A DNA stretch of 64,000 bases from Salisediminibacterium beveridgei. GTDB taxonomy: Bacteria > Bacillota > Bacilli > Bacillales > Salisediminibacteriaceae. This document shows, piece after piece, positions 26,098-34,966 of this stretch. Position 1 is the stretch's first letter. Each line of letters begins with the position of its first letter. Location: positions 1,798,001-1,862,000 of the forward strand of contig NZ_CP012502.1 in assembly GCF_001721685.1 (NCBI RefSeq), given 5' to 3'. The notes beneath the pieces were generated by a model. The model worked only from the letters and a program-made list of their open reading frames with translations. It was not told the DNA's origin and searched no databases. Both the position numbers and the translations under genes were made by a program.

Positions 26098-27008
26098 ACC
26101 GATTCACCTCCTGTCACCTGCAAAAACTGTTCTTCGAGTGTAACCGGTGCCGCATGCCGGACTTCATAAATCTGAACACCAGCTCTTATCAGTTCCTTCA
26201 GGAGATCCGGTATCTGTTCCTCTGAGCAATTCACTCCCAGCTCATCCCCGTCCTTTTCTGCCTCTATGTTCAGATAAGCACGAATCACTTTCCGGGCATC
26301 CTGAATCGGTTTTGCCCGTAAAATGATCCGGTCTTCTTTCTGCTGGATGAAGGATTTCACATCGGAAATGGCGATGATTTCGCCTTGTTTGATTACAGCG
26401 ATCCTGTCACACATCTTTTCCATTTCACTTAACAGGTGACTCGATACGATGATACTGATCCCCTCTTCATGGGCAAGACTCCTTAAGTAACTGCGGATTT
26501 CCTTGATGCCTGCTGGATCAAGTCCATTGGTCGGCTCATCGAGTATCAGCACATCCGGCTCATGCAATAATGCCTGTGCCAATCCAAGGCGCTGACGCAT
26601 GCCAAGTGAATAGGTTCCTGTCTTCTCTTTCAGTCTCGCTGTCATCCCTACAAGCTCAGCCACTTCATGAATCCTGCTCTTTTTCACTCCGGGCATCATC
26701 CGCTGATAGTGAAGAAGGTTATCATAACCGCTTAAATAATCATACATCTCCGGATTCTCAACCACAGCCCCCACTCTGCTGATGGCTTTCTCGAAATCCT
26801 GGTTAAGATCGTAACCATTTATCAGCACTCTCCCGCTTGTCGGTTTCATTAAGCCTACGATCATTCGGATGGTCGTTGTTTTCCCCGCTCCGTTTGGCCC
26901 CAATAATCCGTAAACTTCCCCTGGTCTGATGGCCAGATCAATTCCTTTAATGATTTTTGTTTTACCAATGGATTTTGATAACTGTTCAATCACAATCCGA
27001 TTTTCCAT
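26094..27008 (-). CDS. ABC transporter ATP-binding protein, BcrA type
   Basis: A 304-residue ATPase. Walker A GPNGAGKTT, signature YSLGMRQRLGLAQAL, Walker B VLILDEPTNGLDP and a switch His in IIVSSHLLSEME. The C-terminal extension of about 80 residues is typical of BcrA-like antibiotic-resistance ATPases. It is the first gene of the five-gene operon and starts behind GGGGGAC. The operator palindrome lies about 20-60 bases upstream. Confidence 0.9.
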   Translation of the reverse strand: MENRIVIEQLSKSIGKTKIIKGIDLAIRPGEVYGLLGPNGAGKTTTIRMIVGLMKPTSGRVLINGYDLNQDFEKAISRVGAVVENPEMYDYLSGYDNLLHYQRMMPGVKKSRIHEVAELVGMTARLKEKTGTYSLGMRQRLGLAQALLHEPDVLILDEPTNGLDPAGIKEIRSYLRSLAHEEGISIIVSSHLLSEMEKMCDRIAVIKQGEIIAISDVKSFIQQKEDRIILRAKPIQDARKVIRAYLNIEAEKDGDELGVNCSEEQIPDLLKELIRAGVQIYEVRHAAPVTLEEQFLQVTGGESV

Positions 27009-27028
27009 TTTGCTGTCCCCCGTTTACA

Positions 27029-27066
27029 TTAACTTAGTGTATTAATTATATAGTACACTAAGTTAA
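27029..27066 (-). promoter_or_regulatory. Palindromic operator over the ABC-GntR operon promoter
   Basis: A perfect 13-bp inverted repeat, TTAACTTAGTGTA (27029-27041) and its complement (27054-27066), with a 12-base spacer containing a minus-strand TATAAT -10 (27045-27050). A GntR dimer bound here would cover the -10. The inner AGTGTA/TACACT halves resemble the YtrA operator. Confidence 0.75.
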
Positions 27067-27093
27067 TTGAATTTGTCTACAGATTATTTTTAT

Positions 27094-27165
27094 GCAATCG
27101 TTTGTCCTTTTTCTCTTGCCTTTATCGGCATCGTTCTTTATAATTTCTTTTAGGCAATCGTTTTC
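27094..27165 (+). promoter_or_regulatory. Amylase promoter flanked by two operator-like repeats
   Basis: A strong sigma-A promoter, TTGCCT (27116-27121), 17-base spacer, TATAAT (27139-27144), is flanked by two copies of GCAATCGTTT at 27094-27103 and 27154-27163. The sites are 60 bases apart and carry the central CG of LacI-family operators. They may be bound by a maltose/starch regulator or CcpA. Confidence 0.6.
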
Positions 27166-27191
27166 ATAAATTAAAATTTGAGGTGACAAGT

Positions 27192-28748
27192 ATGAAAAAA
27201 ATTCTGATCTCTGGGCTCCTGACCGGTGCGGTTCTGCTGTCTGCATGTACAGATGACGAGCAGGACGTATTAACTGCCGGAGACTTCCCCGCTGAAGATC
27301 CTGAGCTGATTGATCATTTTCCGGAAACTGTTTTTTACGAAATTTTCATTCGTGCTTTCTATGATTCCACAGGAGACGGCATTGGTGACATTCCAGGTAT
27401 GACCAGCCAGCTGGACTATTTAGAAGAGTTAGGTGTGGAAGGAATTTGGCTCATGCCTTTTCATCCGTCACCGACCTATCACGGCTATGATGTGACGGAC
27501 TATTATGATATTAATCCCGACTACGGGACAATGGATGATTTCAGAACTTTCATTGATGAAGCCAACGATCGTGGCATTAAGGTCCTGATGGATTTCGTCG
27601 TCAATCATTCCAGCCGGGAGCACCCGTGGTTTGAAGAAGCCACCTCTGATCCTGACAGTGAATACCGTGATTGGTACATTTGGGCCGATGAGGATACGAA
27701 TCTCAGCGAACGAGGCGAGTGGGGTCAGAATATGTGGCATGGAACTGAGCCGAATCAGTACATGAGTGTTTTTTGGGAAGGTATGCCGGATTTGAATATG
27801 GACAATCCGGATGTCCGCGAAGAAATCTATACCATCGGGGAATTCTGGCTGGATGATGTGGGTGTCGACGGCTTCCGTCTGGATGCAGCCAAGCATATTT
27901 ACCCTGGTGAGGAAGAAAAGAATCATGAATTCTGGCGTGAATTTTCTTCGGAAATGGAAGCTGTGAAAGACGACGTCTTTATTCTTGGTGAAGTCTGGGC
28001 GCCTGCACAGGTGACAGGTCCTTATTTGGATGGGGGCCTTCACTCCACCTTTAATTTTGACTTAGCAGAGGATTTTATTCAGGCTGCCCGGCGTGAAGGA
28101 AATGCTCGGCTCGTCTCTTCTTATCTGAATACGCTCGAACGCTTCGATCAGTTTTCAGATTCCTACATTGAGAGTACGTTTCTGACCAATCATGATATCA
28201 ACCGAGTTATGACTCAGCTGTCCGGCAATGAAGACCGGATGCGCATGGCTGCTTCACTGTTGCTGTCTTTCCCTGGTTCCCCATTTGTCTATTATGGCGA
28301 AGAAATCGGCATGGAAGGCAGTAAGCCGGACGAACACATACGTGAACCGATGCTGTGGTATGAGGAAAGAGAAAGTGGTCAGACCAGCTGGATTAACCCA
28401 AGGCACAATCTGGACGAAGATGGGGCGAGTGTGGAACAGATGCAGGGGGATCCGGAGTCTCTCTGGTCACATTACCAGACATGGATTCATTTGCGTCGCT
28501 CTGAGCCTGCTCTTCTTTATGGTGATTTACTTGAAGCAAAAACAGAAGCTGACGGTATCATTTCATTGATCCGTAAAACCGAAGATGAATCTCTATTGAT
28601 CCTGCACAATATGAGTGATGAAGAAGTGTCTGTCTCTGTTGCCGATGAGGATAATGTCAATCGCCTGTATTATACTGATGTTGACGACATCACTTATAAT
28701 GATCGGACAATTACTCTTCCACCATACAGCTCGGCGATTCTAAATTAA
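27192..28748 (+). CDS. Alpha-amylase family (GH13) lipoprotein
   Basis: A 518-residue secreted glycoside hydrolase. The signal peptide MKKILISGLLTGAVLLSAC ends in a lipobox (LSAC), so it should be tethered to the outer face of the membrane. GH13 regions: DFVVNHSS (I), GFRLDAAKHI with nucleophile Asp (II), ILGEVWAP with acid/base Glu (III) and LTNHDINR with Asp (IV). The protein is strongly acidic, common in haloalkaliphiles. Activity on starch, maltodextrin or related glucans is inferred. The ATG at 27192 follows GAGGTG. Confidence 0.92.
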   Translation: MKKILISGLLTGAVLLSACTDDEQDVLTAGDFPAEDPELIDHFPETVFYEIFIRAFYDSTGDGIGDIPGMTSQLDYLEELGVEGIWLMPFHPSPTYHGYDVTDYYDINPDYGTMDDFRTFIDEANDRGIKVLMDFVVNHSSREHPWFEEATSDPDSEYRDWYIWADEDTNLSERGEWGQNMWHGTEPNQYMSVFWEGMPDLNMDNPDVREEIYTIGEFWLDDVGVDGFRLDAAKHIYPGEEEKNHEFWREFSSEMEAVKDDVFILGEVWAPAQVTGPYLDGGLHSTFNFDLAEDFIQAARREGNARLVSSYLNTLERFDQFSDSYIESTFLTNHDINRVMTQLSGNEDRMRMAASLLLSFPGSPFVYYGEEIGMEGSKPDEHIREPMLWYEERESGQTSWINPRHNLDEDGASVEQMQGDPESLWSHYQTWIHLRRSEPALLYGDLLEAKTEADGIISLIRKTEDESLLILHNMSDEEVSVSVADEDNVNRLYYTDVDDITYNDRTITLPPYSSAILN

Positions 28749-28761
28749 CAGTCAAAACAAA

Positions 28762-28802
28762 AATCGGGAACCCCTTTTCAACTCTGAATGGGATTCCCGA
28801 TT
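28762..28802. terminator. Terminator between amylase and cyclophilin genes
   Basis: AATCGGGAA with an adjoining CCC pairs with GGG and TTCCCGATT across a 16-base loop; T-rich on the plus strand and A-rich on the left for minus-strand use. Confidence 0.75.
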
Positions 28803-28815
28803 CTCTTTTCATTAC

Positions 28816-29580
28816 TCAGTCCAAGACCTGAACTGATTGAATGTATACTTCATCCACTGGTGTTGAATCACTTGGTCCGTCTGTCTCCACGGTTGCAATC
28901 GCATCCACTGTATCCATACCATCAATGACATGACCAAACACCGTATGCCCGAAATCCAGATGTGGCGTCCCTCCGTGTTCCAGATATTTATCAATGGTTT
29001 CCTGAGGCATACCACTGCCATCAAACATGCCTTCGCTCACTTCCCCTTCATCCGCATGCACGATAAAGAACTGGCTGCTGTTCGTGTTTGGACCTCTGTT
29101 CGCCATGGATAAAGCTCCGCGAAAGTGTGCCAGATCAGACGTAAACTCATCTTCGAAATCTTCACCAAAAGCACTCTCTCCGCCAGTGCCTGTTCCTGTC
29201 GGATCGCCCCCTTGAATCATGAAGTTCTCCAAGACCCGGTGGAAGATCACATCTTCATAATACCCTTCCTCACTCAGGGTGATGAAGTTTTCTACAGCAA
29301 GAGGTGCGTATTCCGGAAAGAGTTTCAGGCGGATATCACCCATGTTGGTTTCCATCACTACTTCAATTTCATCTTCTGCTACACCGTCTTCAAACTGAGG
29401 GAAATGTGGCGGTTCTTCATTTTCACCGACGCCATTCTCATCCGTTACCTCATTCTGTACGTTATTGTTCCCGGCATTACCGGTATTGTTCTGGTCGTTC
29501 CCATTCGGCTCCTGACAACCTGTAAGTGCCAGAGTACCTGCAGCAATCAATACAGTCAGGCCGGTCATTGTTTTTTTCAT
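28816..29580 (-). CDS. Cyclophilin-type peptidyl-prolyl isomerase, lipoprotein
   Basis: A 254-residue exported foldase. Signal peptide with lipobox LTGC is followed by an Asn/Gly-rich linker (about residues 22-50) and a cyclophilin domain (about 75-254). The domain shows FHRVLENFMIQGGDPTGTG, FRGALSMANRGPNTNSSQFFI and FGHVIDGMD. The enzyme interconverts proline isomers in proteins crossing the membrane. ATG 29580 is used because AGGG lies 9 bases upstream. It is monocistronic, convergent with the amylase gene. Confidence 0.93.
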   Translation of the reverse strand: MKKTMTGLTVLIAAGTLALTGCQEPNGNDQNNTGNAGNNNVQNEVTDENGVGENEEPPHFPQFEDGVAEDEIEVVMETNMGDIRLKLFPEYAPLAVENFITLSEEGYYEDVIFHRVLENFMIQGGDPTGTGTGGESAFGEDFEDEFTSDLAHFRGALSMANRGPNTNSSQFFIVHADEGEVSEGMFDGSGMPQETIDKYLEHGGTPHLDFGHTVFGHVIDGMDTVDAIATVETDGPSDSTPVDEVYIQSVQVLD

Positions 29581-29678
29581 TGTGTTCATCCCTACTCTCA
29601 TTCATTTTTCTAATGGGTCTGTAATCCCCTTATTACTATAGCATGATATTTCCTGTAATGCATCAGCAGATCTTTCAC

Positions 29679-29721
29679 TTTACGACCGAACAAAAATCGG
29701 TTAAAATAAGAACAAATGTTC
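29679..29721 (+). promoter_or_regulatory. Promoter with LexA-like box, YhjD-like gene
   Basis: TTTACG (29679-29684), 17-base spacer, TAAAAT (29702-29707), then GAACAAATGTTC (29710-29721). The last is a perfect GAAC-N4-GTTC core of the Bacillus LexA box with both outer C/G bases missing. It overlaps the expected transcription start. Confidence 0.6.
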
Positions 29722-29740
29722 CTTAAGGTGGTGAGGATGA

Positions 29741-30112
29741 ATGAAGCCTCTCAAACAAAAAGAAGAAATTCTCATCGAACGCTATATTCTGCTGACAGTC
29801 AGCCGTCAGATTCTTGAAAGAGATCTTTCCGCTTTTCGTCAGGCACCGATTCGTCTGAAGGATCCTTACCTGCATCTGATTGAATTTTCCATCACCACGC
29901 TCAGCAAAGAACTCCGCCACATCAAATCCGAACTGCAAAAACAAAAAATGACGATCCACAGGGAATCTGTCAATGATTCCTTCAGCGAATACGTCATTTA
30001 TTATCAGGGATACACGTACACCATGACTTATCTGAACGTGCATTTGAAGCATCAGGTTCAGGATTTCATTGAAGAAGTGTTCAGTCAATTTGAACATTCA
30101 TTTGCGAATTAA
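29741..30112 (+). CDS. YhjD-like protein of unknown function
   Basis: A 123-residue cytoplasmic, mostly helical protein with a pattern KDPYLHLIEF and FSEYVIYYQGYTYTMTYLN. It resembles B. subtilis YhjD from memory of the family; its function is unknown. I recall yhjD being in the DNA-damage (LexA) regulon of B. subtilis, and a LexA-type box here supports both identity and control. The start at 29741 follows AAGGTGGTGAGG. The tail overlaps the convergent amidohydrolase gene by 15 bases. Confidence 0.65.
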   Translation: MKPLKQKEEILIERYILLTVSRQILERDLSAFRQAPIRLKDPYLHLIEFSITTLSKELRHIKSELQKQKMTIHRESVNDSFSEYVIYYQGYTYTMTYLNVHLKHQVQDFIEEVFSQFEHSFAN

Positions 30113-30967
30113 ACATTTCAGTTTCGAGAAGACATGAAGGGCCGTATCACCAAAAATATCATTACGAGACCCAGCAGGTACATGATGATCGATGAAATCC
30201 ATATAAGGAGCAATCGGCGTCAATGGCCAGTCTGTCCCGAACATCAGCTTATCAGGCCGATCGCAAAATGCCAGTGCATGCTTGAAATGATCAAAAAAAT
30301 GCGGTGTTGACCGGATACGCTTCAACTCCTGCGTATCACCCACCATCAAGCCGGACAGATCAGCAAATACATTCGGATTCTTGTAAAGGACTTCTGCAGC
30401 ATCGAGCATCCACGGATCTCCGAGATGGGCCATCACAAACCGGTTCCGTGGATGTTTCACCGCCACTTCATCAATCGTCAGTGGATGGGCATATTTTAAT
30501 AACCCCCGGGTCGAAAACGTGTCGCCGGTATGAAACACTACAGGAAGGTCAAAAGAAGCCGCCAGATCGTATACCGGAGCGTACACATCGTCAAATGCAT
30601 AAAAGGGGTAATAGCCAAGATAGATTTTAATCCCTACCGTATAAGGTTCCAAAAGCGCCGCTTCAAGAGCCGGCATATTCCGGCGGCCCACCCGGTACGG
30701 ATTGATTCCAACACATTCAGCTGTCCTCCTGCCTTTTTCCTTTGCAGGTATCAAATCAAGCCCCATTGGCGTATTCGGTGATGAATCAGGAAAGCCCTCT
30801 CCGCCTTCAAATTCACGAACACCCATGCCAACGGCTAAGTCAATGTCATTTTGGTCCATTTCCCTAATCAGTCCTTGATAGGTATAATCCACCAAAGAAT
30901 GCTGCTTTGCTGTTGAGGCAAAAGAACTGATGGTCGAGAGATGGATATGTGCATCAATAACAGCCAT
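30098..30967 (-). CDS. Amidohydrolase family protein (Amidohydro_2)
   Basis: A 289-residue TIM-barrel metal-dependent hydrolase. The N-terminal metal motif is AHIH (His7, His9); later ligands appear in VVFHTGD, VMAHLGDPW and GTDWPLTP. This pattern fits the amidohydrolase-2 family, which includes decarboxylases and lactonases acting on carboxylated substrates. No close subfamily is recognised. The start follows GGGGGCAAGC. It may be co-transcribed with the YwpF-like gene 30 bases upstream. Confidence 0.85.
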   Translation of the reverse strand: MAVIDAHIHLSTISSFASTAKQHSLVDYTYQGLIREMDQNDIDLAVGMGVREFEGGEGFPDSSPNTPMGLDLIPAKEKGRRTAECVGINPYRVGRRNMPALEAALLEPYTVGIKIYLGYYPFYAFDDVYAPVYDLAASFDLPVVFHTGDTFSTRGLLKYAHPLTIDEVAVKHPRNRFVMAHLGDPWMLDAAEVLYKNPNVFADLSGLMVGDTQELKRIRSTPHFFDHFKHALAFCDRPDKLMFGTDWPLTPIAPYMDFIDHHVPAGSRNDIFGDTALHVFSKLKCLIRK

Positions 30968-30997
30968 AAACGCTTGCCCCCAGTATAAATACAGACA

Positions 30998-31495
30998 TCA
31001 ATCTGATGAACGCTGATCACGGACTTCCTGATATGCATTGGACAGAATACCTTGAATGGCCTTTCCGCGATTTTTCTTTCTGGTGCGGTATTCTTCATAG
31101 AGTGCTTCGCCTTCAAAGCCTTCATCAATCAGATTCCGAATCAGCTGATCTGAGAGATCTTCCTGTTTCACGACCAGCGTACCATCAAGATGTAAAGAAA
31201 CATGAGACTCCAAATCATTGATTCCTTTTACATCACACACCAACGTTGCAGGATCATTGGTGCGTTTGGTAATCGTAACCTCAACCATGAAAGATTCACG
31301 GTCTTTTTGGTAGGCTTCAAAAAGAGAACGAAACTCTTCCTCAATCACCGCCTCAATCAGCCAGGCTTTGCCCACTTCCTCTTTATTAATAATCAATCCA
31401 TCAACCAGAGGGATTTCTTTTGTTTTCATTTCCTGATCTGCCGTAGACTGTTCATCCATCAGCATCGTCAATGAACACAATTTAAAAGTCTTCAT
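30998..31495 (-). CDS. YwpF-like protein
   Basis: A 165-residue acidic protein beginning MKTFKLCSLTMLMD and containing KEIPLVDGLIINKE and VTITKRTNDPATLVC. This resembles the Bacillus YwpF family as recalled; function unknown. It is about 30 residues longer than I remember for YwpF. No membrane segment is seen. The start is well supported by GAGGAGG. It lies just upstream of the amidohydrolase gene on the same strand. Confidence 0.6.
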   Translation of the reverse strand: MKTFKLCSLTMLMDEQSTADQEMKTKEIPLVDGLIINKEEVGKAWLIEAVIEEEFRSLFEAYQKDRESFMVEVTITKRTNDPATLVCDVKGINDLESHVSLHLDGTLVVKQEDLSDQLIRNLIDEGFEGEALYEEYRTRKKNRGKAIQGILSNAYQEVRDQRSSD

Positions 31496-31985
31496 TCGAT
31501 CAGCCTCCTCTATGTATTCAATGCTTGCAATTTCCTTTATTATATCAGAAAGTAAATGCGATAGCGCATACTTTGGAAGGATTCGTTATGAGGGATGATT
31601 CATATTTTTCATCCATTATCACAGGAACCACTGATACAAGGAGATCCGGTACACGTCGATGCATTTTTGAGAAGCTTGCATACCTTTTGACAACATCCAG
31701 ATCACTTCCAAGGAAAAGAGCACGCCACATCTTTTCAATGTATCGATTCGACAAAGAAAAAACAGCCCAGAATTGGGCTGTTTTTTCAGCGGCTGCAAAA
31801 AGACGTGCCGCAATTATTCAAACTGCAACGGCGAAAGAAGATGGACAAACCACATTCAGAATCGCATTCATCAAATGCGGCCTTCTGTCCATGCAATAGG
31901 AACCCATTACGGGCTGATACAAGGGCTGATTCATGCATTGTTCATGCGTTTCTTTGCACAAACTGTTGGACCCCTTATCCTGCAA
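31496..31985. other. Intergenic stretch without a confident gene
   Basis: About 490 bases between the YwpF-like gene and the DUF2207-like gene, split by a strong bidirectional terminator. Two weak short frames can be read: 31595-31690 plus (31 codons, beginning MIHIFHPLSQEPLIQ) with GAGGG very near its start, and 31818-31934 minus (38 codons, beginning MNQPLYQPVMGSYC) lying 32 bases before the terminator but lacking a ribosome site. Neither is called as a gene. Confidence 0.5.
31757..31786. terminator. Strong bidirectional terminator
   Basis: A perfect 13-bp stem, AAAAAACAGCCCA and complement, with a GAAT loop; the stem itself supplies A- and U-runs. It can end the DUF2207-like transcript from the right and any plus-strand transcript from the left. 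Confidence 0.85.
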
Positions 31986-32960
31986 TTATTCGACCGTAAG
32001 ACCGGTGGAATCAGAAGCCGCATCCCCTGGAATGGAGCCGGGATTCAAGCCTTGATTAAATGCATCTTCTGTATCCCTTAGCAGGTCAAGGCTTTCCATG
32101 GATAACGCAAATGTTCCGGGCGCCGCGTAGAAATATAGAGGAAACTGATCGGTCCTCAGCGATAGCTCTGATGCTTCCCGAACCGGGAAAGCCTCTTTCA
32201 AAGATGCAATCAAACCAAATCCTGCAGCATAAACAAAGTGTATACTGACATTCTCCGGACTATGATGGTCGTCAGAGTCGATTTCCTGAAGGTACCGACG
32301 ATACATATGCCACCGACTCAATTCTTCCTCACCTTCTTGGGTCAATCCAGGCTCATTCAAAAGCAAAATAAAGGATAGAATCGTCAATACCAAAGCAAAC
32401 ACTCCAAACCACGCCACCACAAACAACAACACAGCTGACAACAGGAGCATTACAATGTGACTGACAATCATCCGTTTTTTGAACGTCGGAAATACATATA
32501 ACCAATGCAAATCCTCAAGCTCCTCTTCTAGCTTTCCTTCCCATTGAGAGAGTGCATCAAGAAATTCAGCACGCCCTTGATCGGACTCTGTATAACGATA
32601 GACATCATCTACATGCAGGATACCGTCATCACCGATCTCAAAAAAAAGAAAATGATAAATATACTCCCCTGGCGTATAGACCGGAGCTTTTTTTGCATGA
32701 AAACAAACCTTATCGCCTTTTCGAGTCAATGAGGCATACCCACTTTGGACAAAAAACAGTAAGGTGGAGGTAATATTTTTCGCAGAAACCCCTCTTTTGC
32801 CATCAAGCCTTAATACAAGTGAAGGATCTACATGCCCGGGCGGTTTATCAAGCGTATCTGTGCCAAAAAACAACCGGCGACGCATGAGCGCAAGTTTCAC
32901 AAAAAATACAGCATGACCAATAGCCAAAAAACAGAATATGAGTATCATCAACCAGGTCAT
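31986..32960 (-). CDS. DUF2207-like membrane protein
   Basis: A 324-residue protein with an N-terminal transmembrane helix, a soluble winged-helix-like region (DGKRGVSAKNITSTLLFFVQSGYASL), a central helical pair near residues 165-205 and a C-terminal acidic tail. The KGVSAKNI-type motif is characteristic of the C-terminal half of DUF2207 membrane proteins. The extracellular N-terminal domain of full DUF2207 proteins (which are usually longer) is absent. Function unknown. The gene starts 6 bases after the TVP38-like stop. Confidence 0.72.
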   Translation of the reverse strand: MTWLMILIFCFLAIGHAVFFVKLALMRRRLFFGTDTLDKPPGHVDPSLVLRLDGKRGVSAKNITSTLLFFVQSGYASLTRKGDKVCFHAKKAPVYTPGEYIYHFLFFEIGDDGILHVDDVYRYTESDQGRAEFLDALSQWEGKLEEELEDLHWLYVFPTFKKRMIVSHIVMLLLSAVLLFVVAWFGVFALVLTILSFILLLNEPGLTQEGEEELSRWHMYRRYLQEIDSDDHHSPENVSIHFVYAAGFGLIASLKEAFPVREASELSLRTDQFPLYFYAAPGTFALSMESLDLLRDTEDAFNQGLNPGSIPGDAASDSTGLTVE

Positions 32961-32966
32961 TATCCA

Positions 32967-33680
32967 TCACTCTCCCTTATAAGATCGAATCAAACGTTTG
33001 CGGTCTTTTATGAAATGGTAGATGAAATATGAGATAAATGAGAGGAAAAAAAAGAGAAAGAAAAACTGATAGGTATAGCCAATACCGCCCTCATCCACCC
33101 ACAAAGGAGCGGATAGGAAACTCAGTACACCAATCATCGCAACATTCCCGAAAATCGTTGAATACACATAGCTTCTCTCGCGAATCGGACTTGCAGCAGC
33201 AGCAACGGATATCAGGTTACTCGGCATCACAGGTATACTGCGAAGGAACACAATCATATAGACACCGTATTTTGAAATCGCTTGTATCACCTTCTCAAGC
33301 TTCTTTTCATTTTTGGACCAGTACCGTTGAAACCATTTCCCAGCAACAAACCGAGCCAGGTAAAAACATAAAAGTGCTCCAGAAACCGTCCCTATTAAAC
33401 TGAAGAGCATTCCTCCCCATACACCAAACACAATAAAATGAAACACGATCAAAATCAAAATCGGAAAGAGCGTGACAACATTTTGCACAATCATCAAAGG
33501 AATCGTGAAAAAGAGAATGCCGTATCCCCATTGTGCGAACAGGTCATCGGTAAAATAACTTAAATTATTATCACGCAGGGCCATAACCCAATCCCAGCGC
33601 CACAGTATCAATCCTGCCAAAATCAGCAGAACGACAGCTATTGCAGTTCTTCTCATCAACTTCACACCCATCTGCAGCAT
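32967..33680 (-). CDS. TVP38/TMEM64 (VTT-domain) membrane protein
   Basis: About 237 residues with five to six hydrophobic segments. The VTT core shows LFPILILIVFHFIVFG, GTVSGALLCFYLARFVAGKWF and VYMIVFLRSIPVMPSNLISVAAAAS. DedA/TVP38 proteins act in membrane lipid movement or envelope homeostasis. The start is uncertain: three in-frame ATGs (33680, 33671, 33656) precede the first helix and none has a convincing ribosome site. It is co-oriented with the DUF2207-like gene. Confidence 0.83.
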   Translation of the reverse strand: MLQMGVKLMRRTAIAVVLLILAGLILWRWDWVMALRDNNLSYFTDDLFAQWGYGILFFTIPLMIVQNVVTLFPILILIVFHFIVFGVWGGMLFSLIGTVSGALLCFYLARFVAGKWFQRYWSKNEKKLEKVIQAISKYGVYMIVFLRSIPVMPSNLISVAAAASPIRERSYVYSTIFGNVAMIGVLSFLSAPLWVDEGGIGYTYQFFFLFFFLSFISYFIYHFIKDRKRLIRSYKGE

Positions 33681-33747
33681 ACACTCTCTTTCGTTCATTA
33701 TATCTGAGCAGTGAGAAAAACAAAAGAAACTCGGAATACAGCAAAAA

Positions 33748-33768
33748 GACACGCCCATTGAGCGTGCC
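33748..33768 (-). terminator. Terminator after the MFS gene
   Basis: On the minus strand GGCACGC and GCGTGTC pair across TCAATGG, followed by TTTTTG, right after the MFS stop codon. Confidence 0.7.
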
Positions 33769-33781
33769 ATAAATTGATTGA

Positions 33782-34936
33782 TCAAGAAGCAGACCTGACC
33801 GTGGACTGATAATAAAAACGGTACAAGAACGAACTGACCAGCCCGACTGCTGCAAGTACACTCATCACAAGATACAGACTTTGCACATCATATGCATTGA
33901 TGATCTGTCCACCTGCTATAGAACCTACGACACCGGAGATACCAAAGAAAACGGAGATAAACAGGAGATGTCCTGTGGATTCAAATTCTTCAGGTAAAAG
34001 TCGTGTCACAAACTGAAACGCAGTAAGATAGAAAATTCCAAAAGTCAATCCGTGCAGCACTTGAATAAACAGAAGCGGAAATGGATCATTAATCAAAAAC
34101 ATTAACAGCCACCTGAGGGTATAGAGGAAAGCAGCGATGGAGATGTTGGTTAATGGATGGAAACGGTGCATCCAGTAGGCACTGAGCATAAAGACCATCG
34201 CCTCAGCAAACACACCCACAAACCAGACCATTCCAATAAAGGACTCATTCCCTCCAAGCTCGACAACAAATAAACCTATAAAAGAGTCATTCATACGATG
34301 CGTCAAACTGATCGTGAAAATAAACAGAAGAAACATCACTAATTTTTTGTTTTTGAGAAGCTTCACAGCTCCGGTTAAGTATACCGGTTTTTTCGAAGGT
34401 CGACTATCCGGCGCAAAAAAAGTCAATGTCAATGCAATGATCATCATCGAGGCATAAACATAGTAAATATTCCATATTCCAATATGTGTAAGGATAAATC
34501 CGCCAGCAAGGGATGAGGTTGCGAATCCCAGTGAACCCCACATACGGATACTCCCAAAAGAGACCCCGTGCTCAACAGATACTTTCTGGCCAAGACTTTC
34601 TCCGAGTCCACCGGCGGGAGACTGAAAAGAGAAAAATAAAAACATGACTGGCACAAGAATAATAAATTCCGTCAGCTGAAACACAATAAATGCAACAGCC
34701 AACGCCACAGAAAGGCATAGCAGCATGATCCGTTTTACAGTTTTGTATTTATCGCTGATAAATCCCCAAAAAGGTTGAGCAAGAATTGCCGCAGCTGGCC
34801 CAACTGCCAATAATATACCAATTTCAGATCCAGATAAGCCCATATATTGAAAATACACTGGCATATAGCTGATGATAATCGTCATGGATGCATGGAAAAA
34901 GAACAGCATCCCTTTAATATTCCAAGTTGATTTCAC
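33782..34936 (-). CDS. MFS transporter, LacY/HcaT-like
   Basis: A 384-residue 12-helix transporter. It opens with a short N-terminus directly in helix 1 (GMLFFFHASMTIIISYMP) and has PFWGFISDKYKTVKR in loop 2-3, as in the MFS_1_like (3-phenylpropionate/nucleoside permease) group. The start codon is GTG behind GAGGGGAC. Substrate unknown. It stands between a terminator and the YkuI-like gene. Confidence 0.83.
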   Translation of the reverse strand: MKSTWNIKGMLFFFHASMTIIISYMPVYFQYMGLSGSEIGILLAVGPAAAILAQPFWGFISDKYKTVKRIMLLCLSVALAVAFIVFQLTEFIILVPVMFLFFSFQSPAGGLGESLGQKVSVEHGVSFGSIRMWGSLGFATSSLAGGFILTHIGIWNIYYVYASMMIIALTLTFFAPDSRPSKKPVYLTGAVKLLKNKKLVMFLLFIFTISLTHRMNDSFIGLFVVELGGNESFIGMVWFVGVFAEAMVFMLSAYWMHRFHPLTNISIAAFLYTLRWLLMFLINDPFPLLFIQVLHGLTFGIFYLTAFQFVTRLLPEEFESTGHLLFISVFFGISGVVGSIAGGQIINAYDVQSLYLVMSVLAAVGLVSSFLYRFYYQSTVRSAS

Positions 34937-34966
34937 AATGTCCCCTCTTTCAGATCCCCCTCTGCT

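Noticed and set aside
31595..31780. A second possible selenoprotein: a frame with an in-frame TGA at 31688-31690 in the intergenic stretch
   Set aside because: The residues around the TGA show no CxxU or other redox context, no SECIS-like hairpin is evident, and the extended frame would run straight through a strong intrinsic terminator.
31818..31934. 38-codon frame before the bidirectional terminator
   Set aside because: No ribosome site and no recognised pattern; noted in the intergenic entry but not called.
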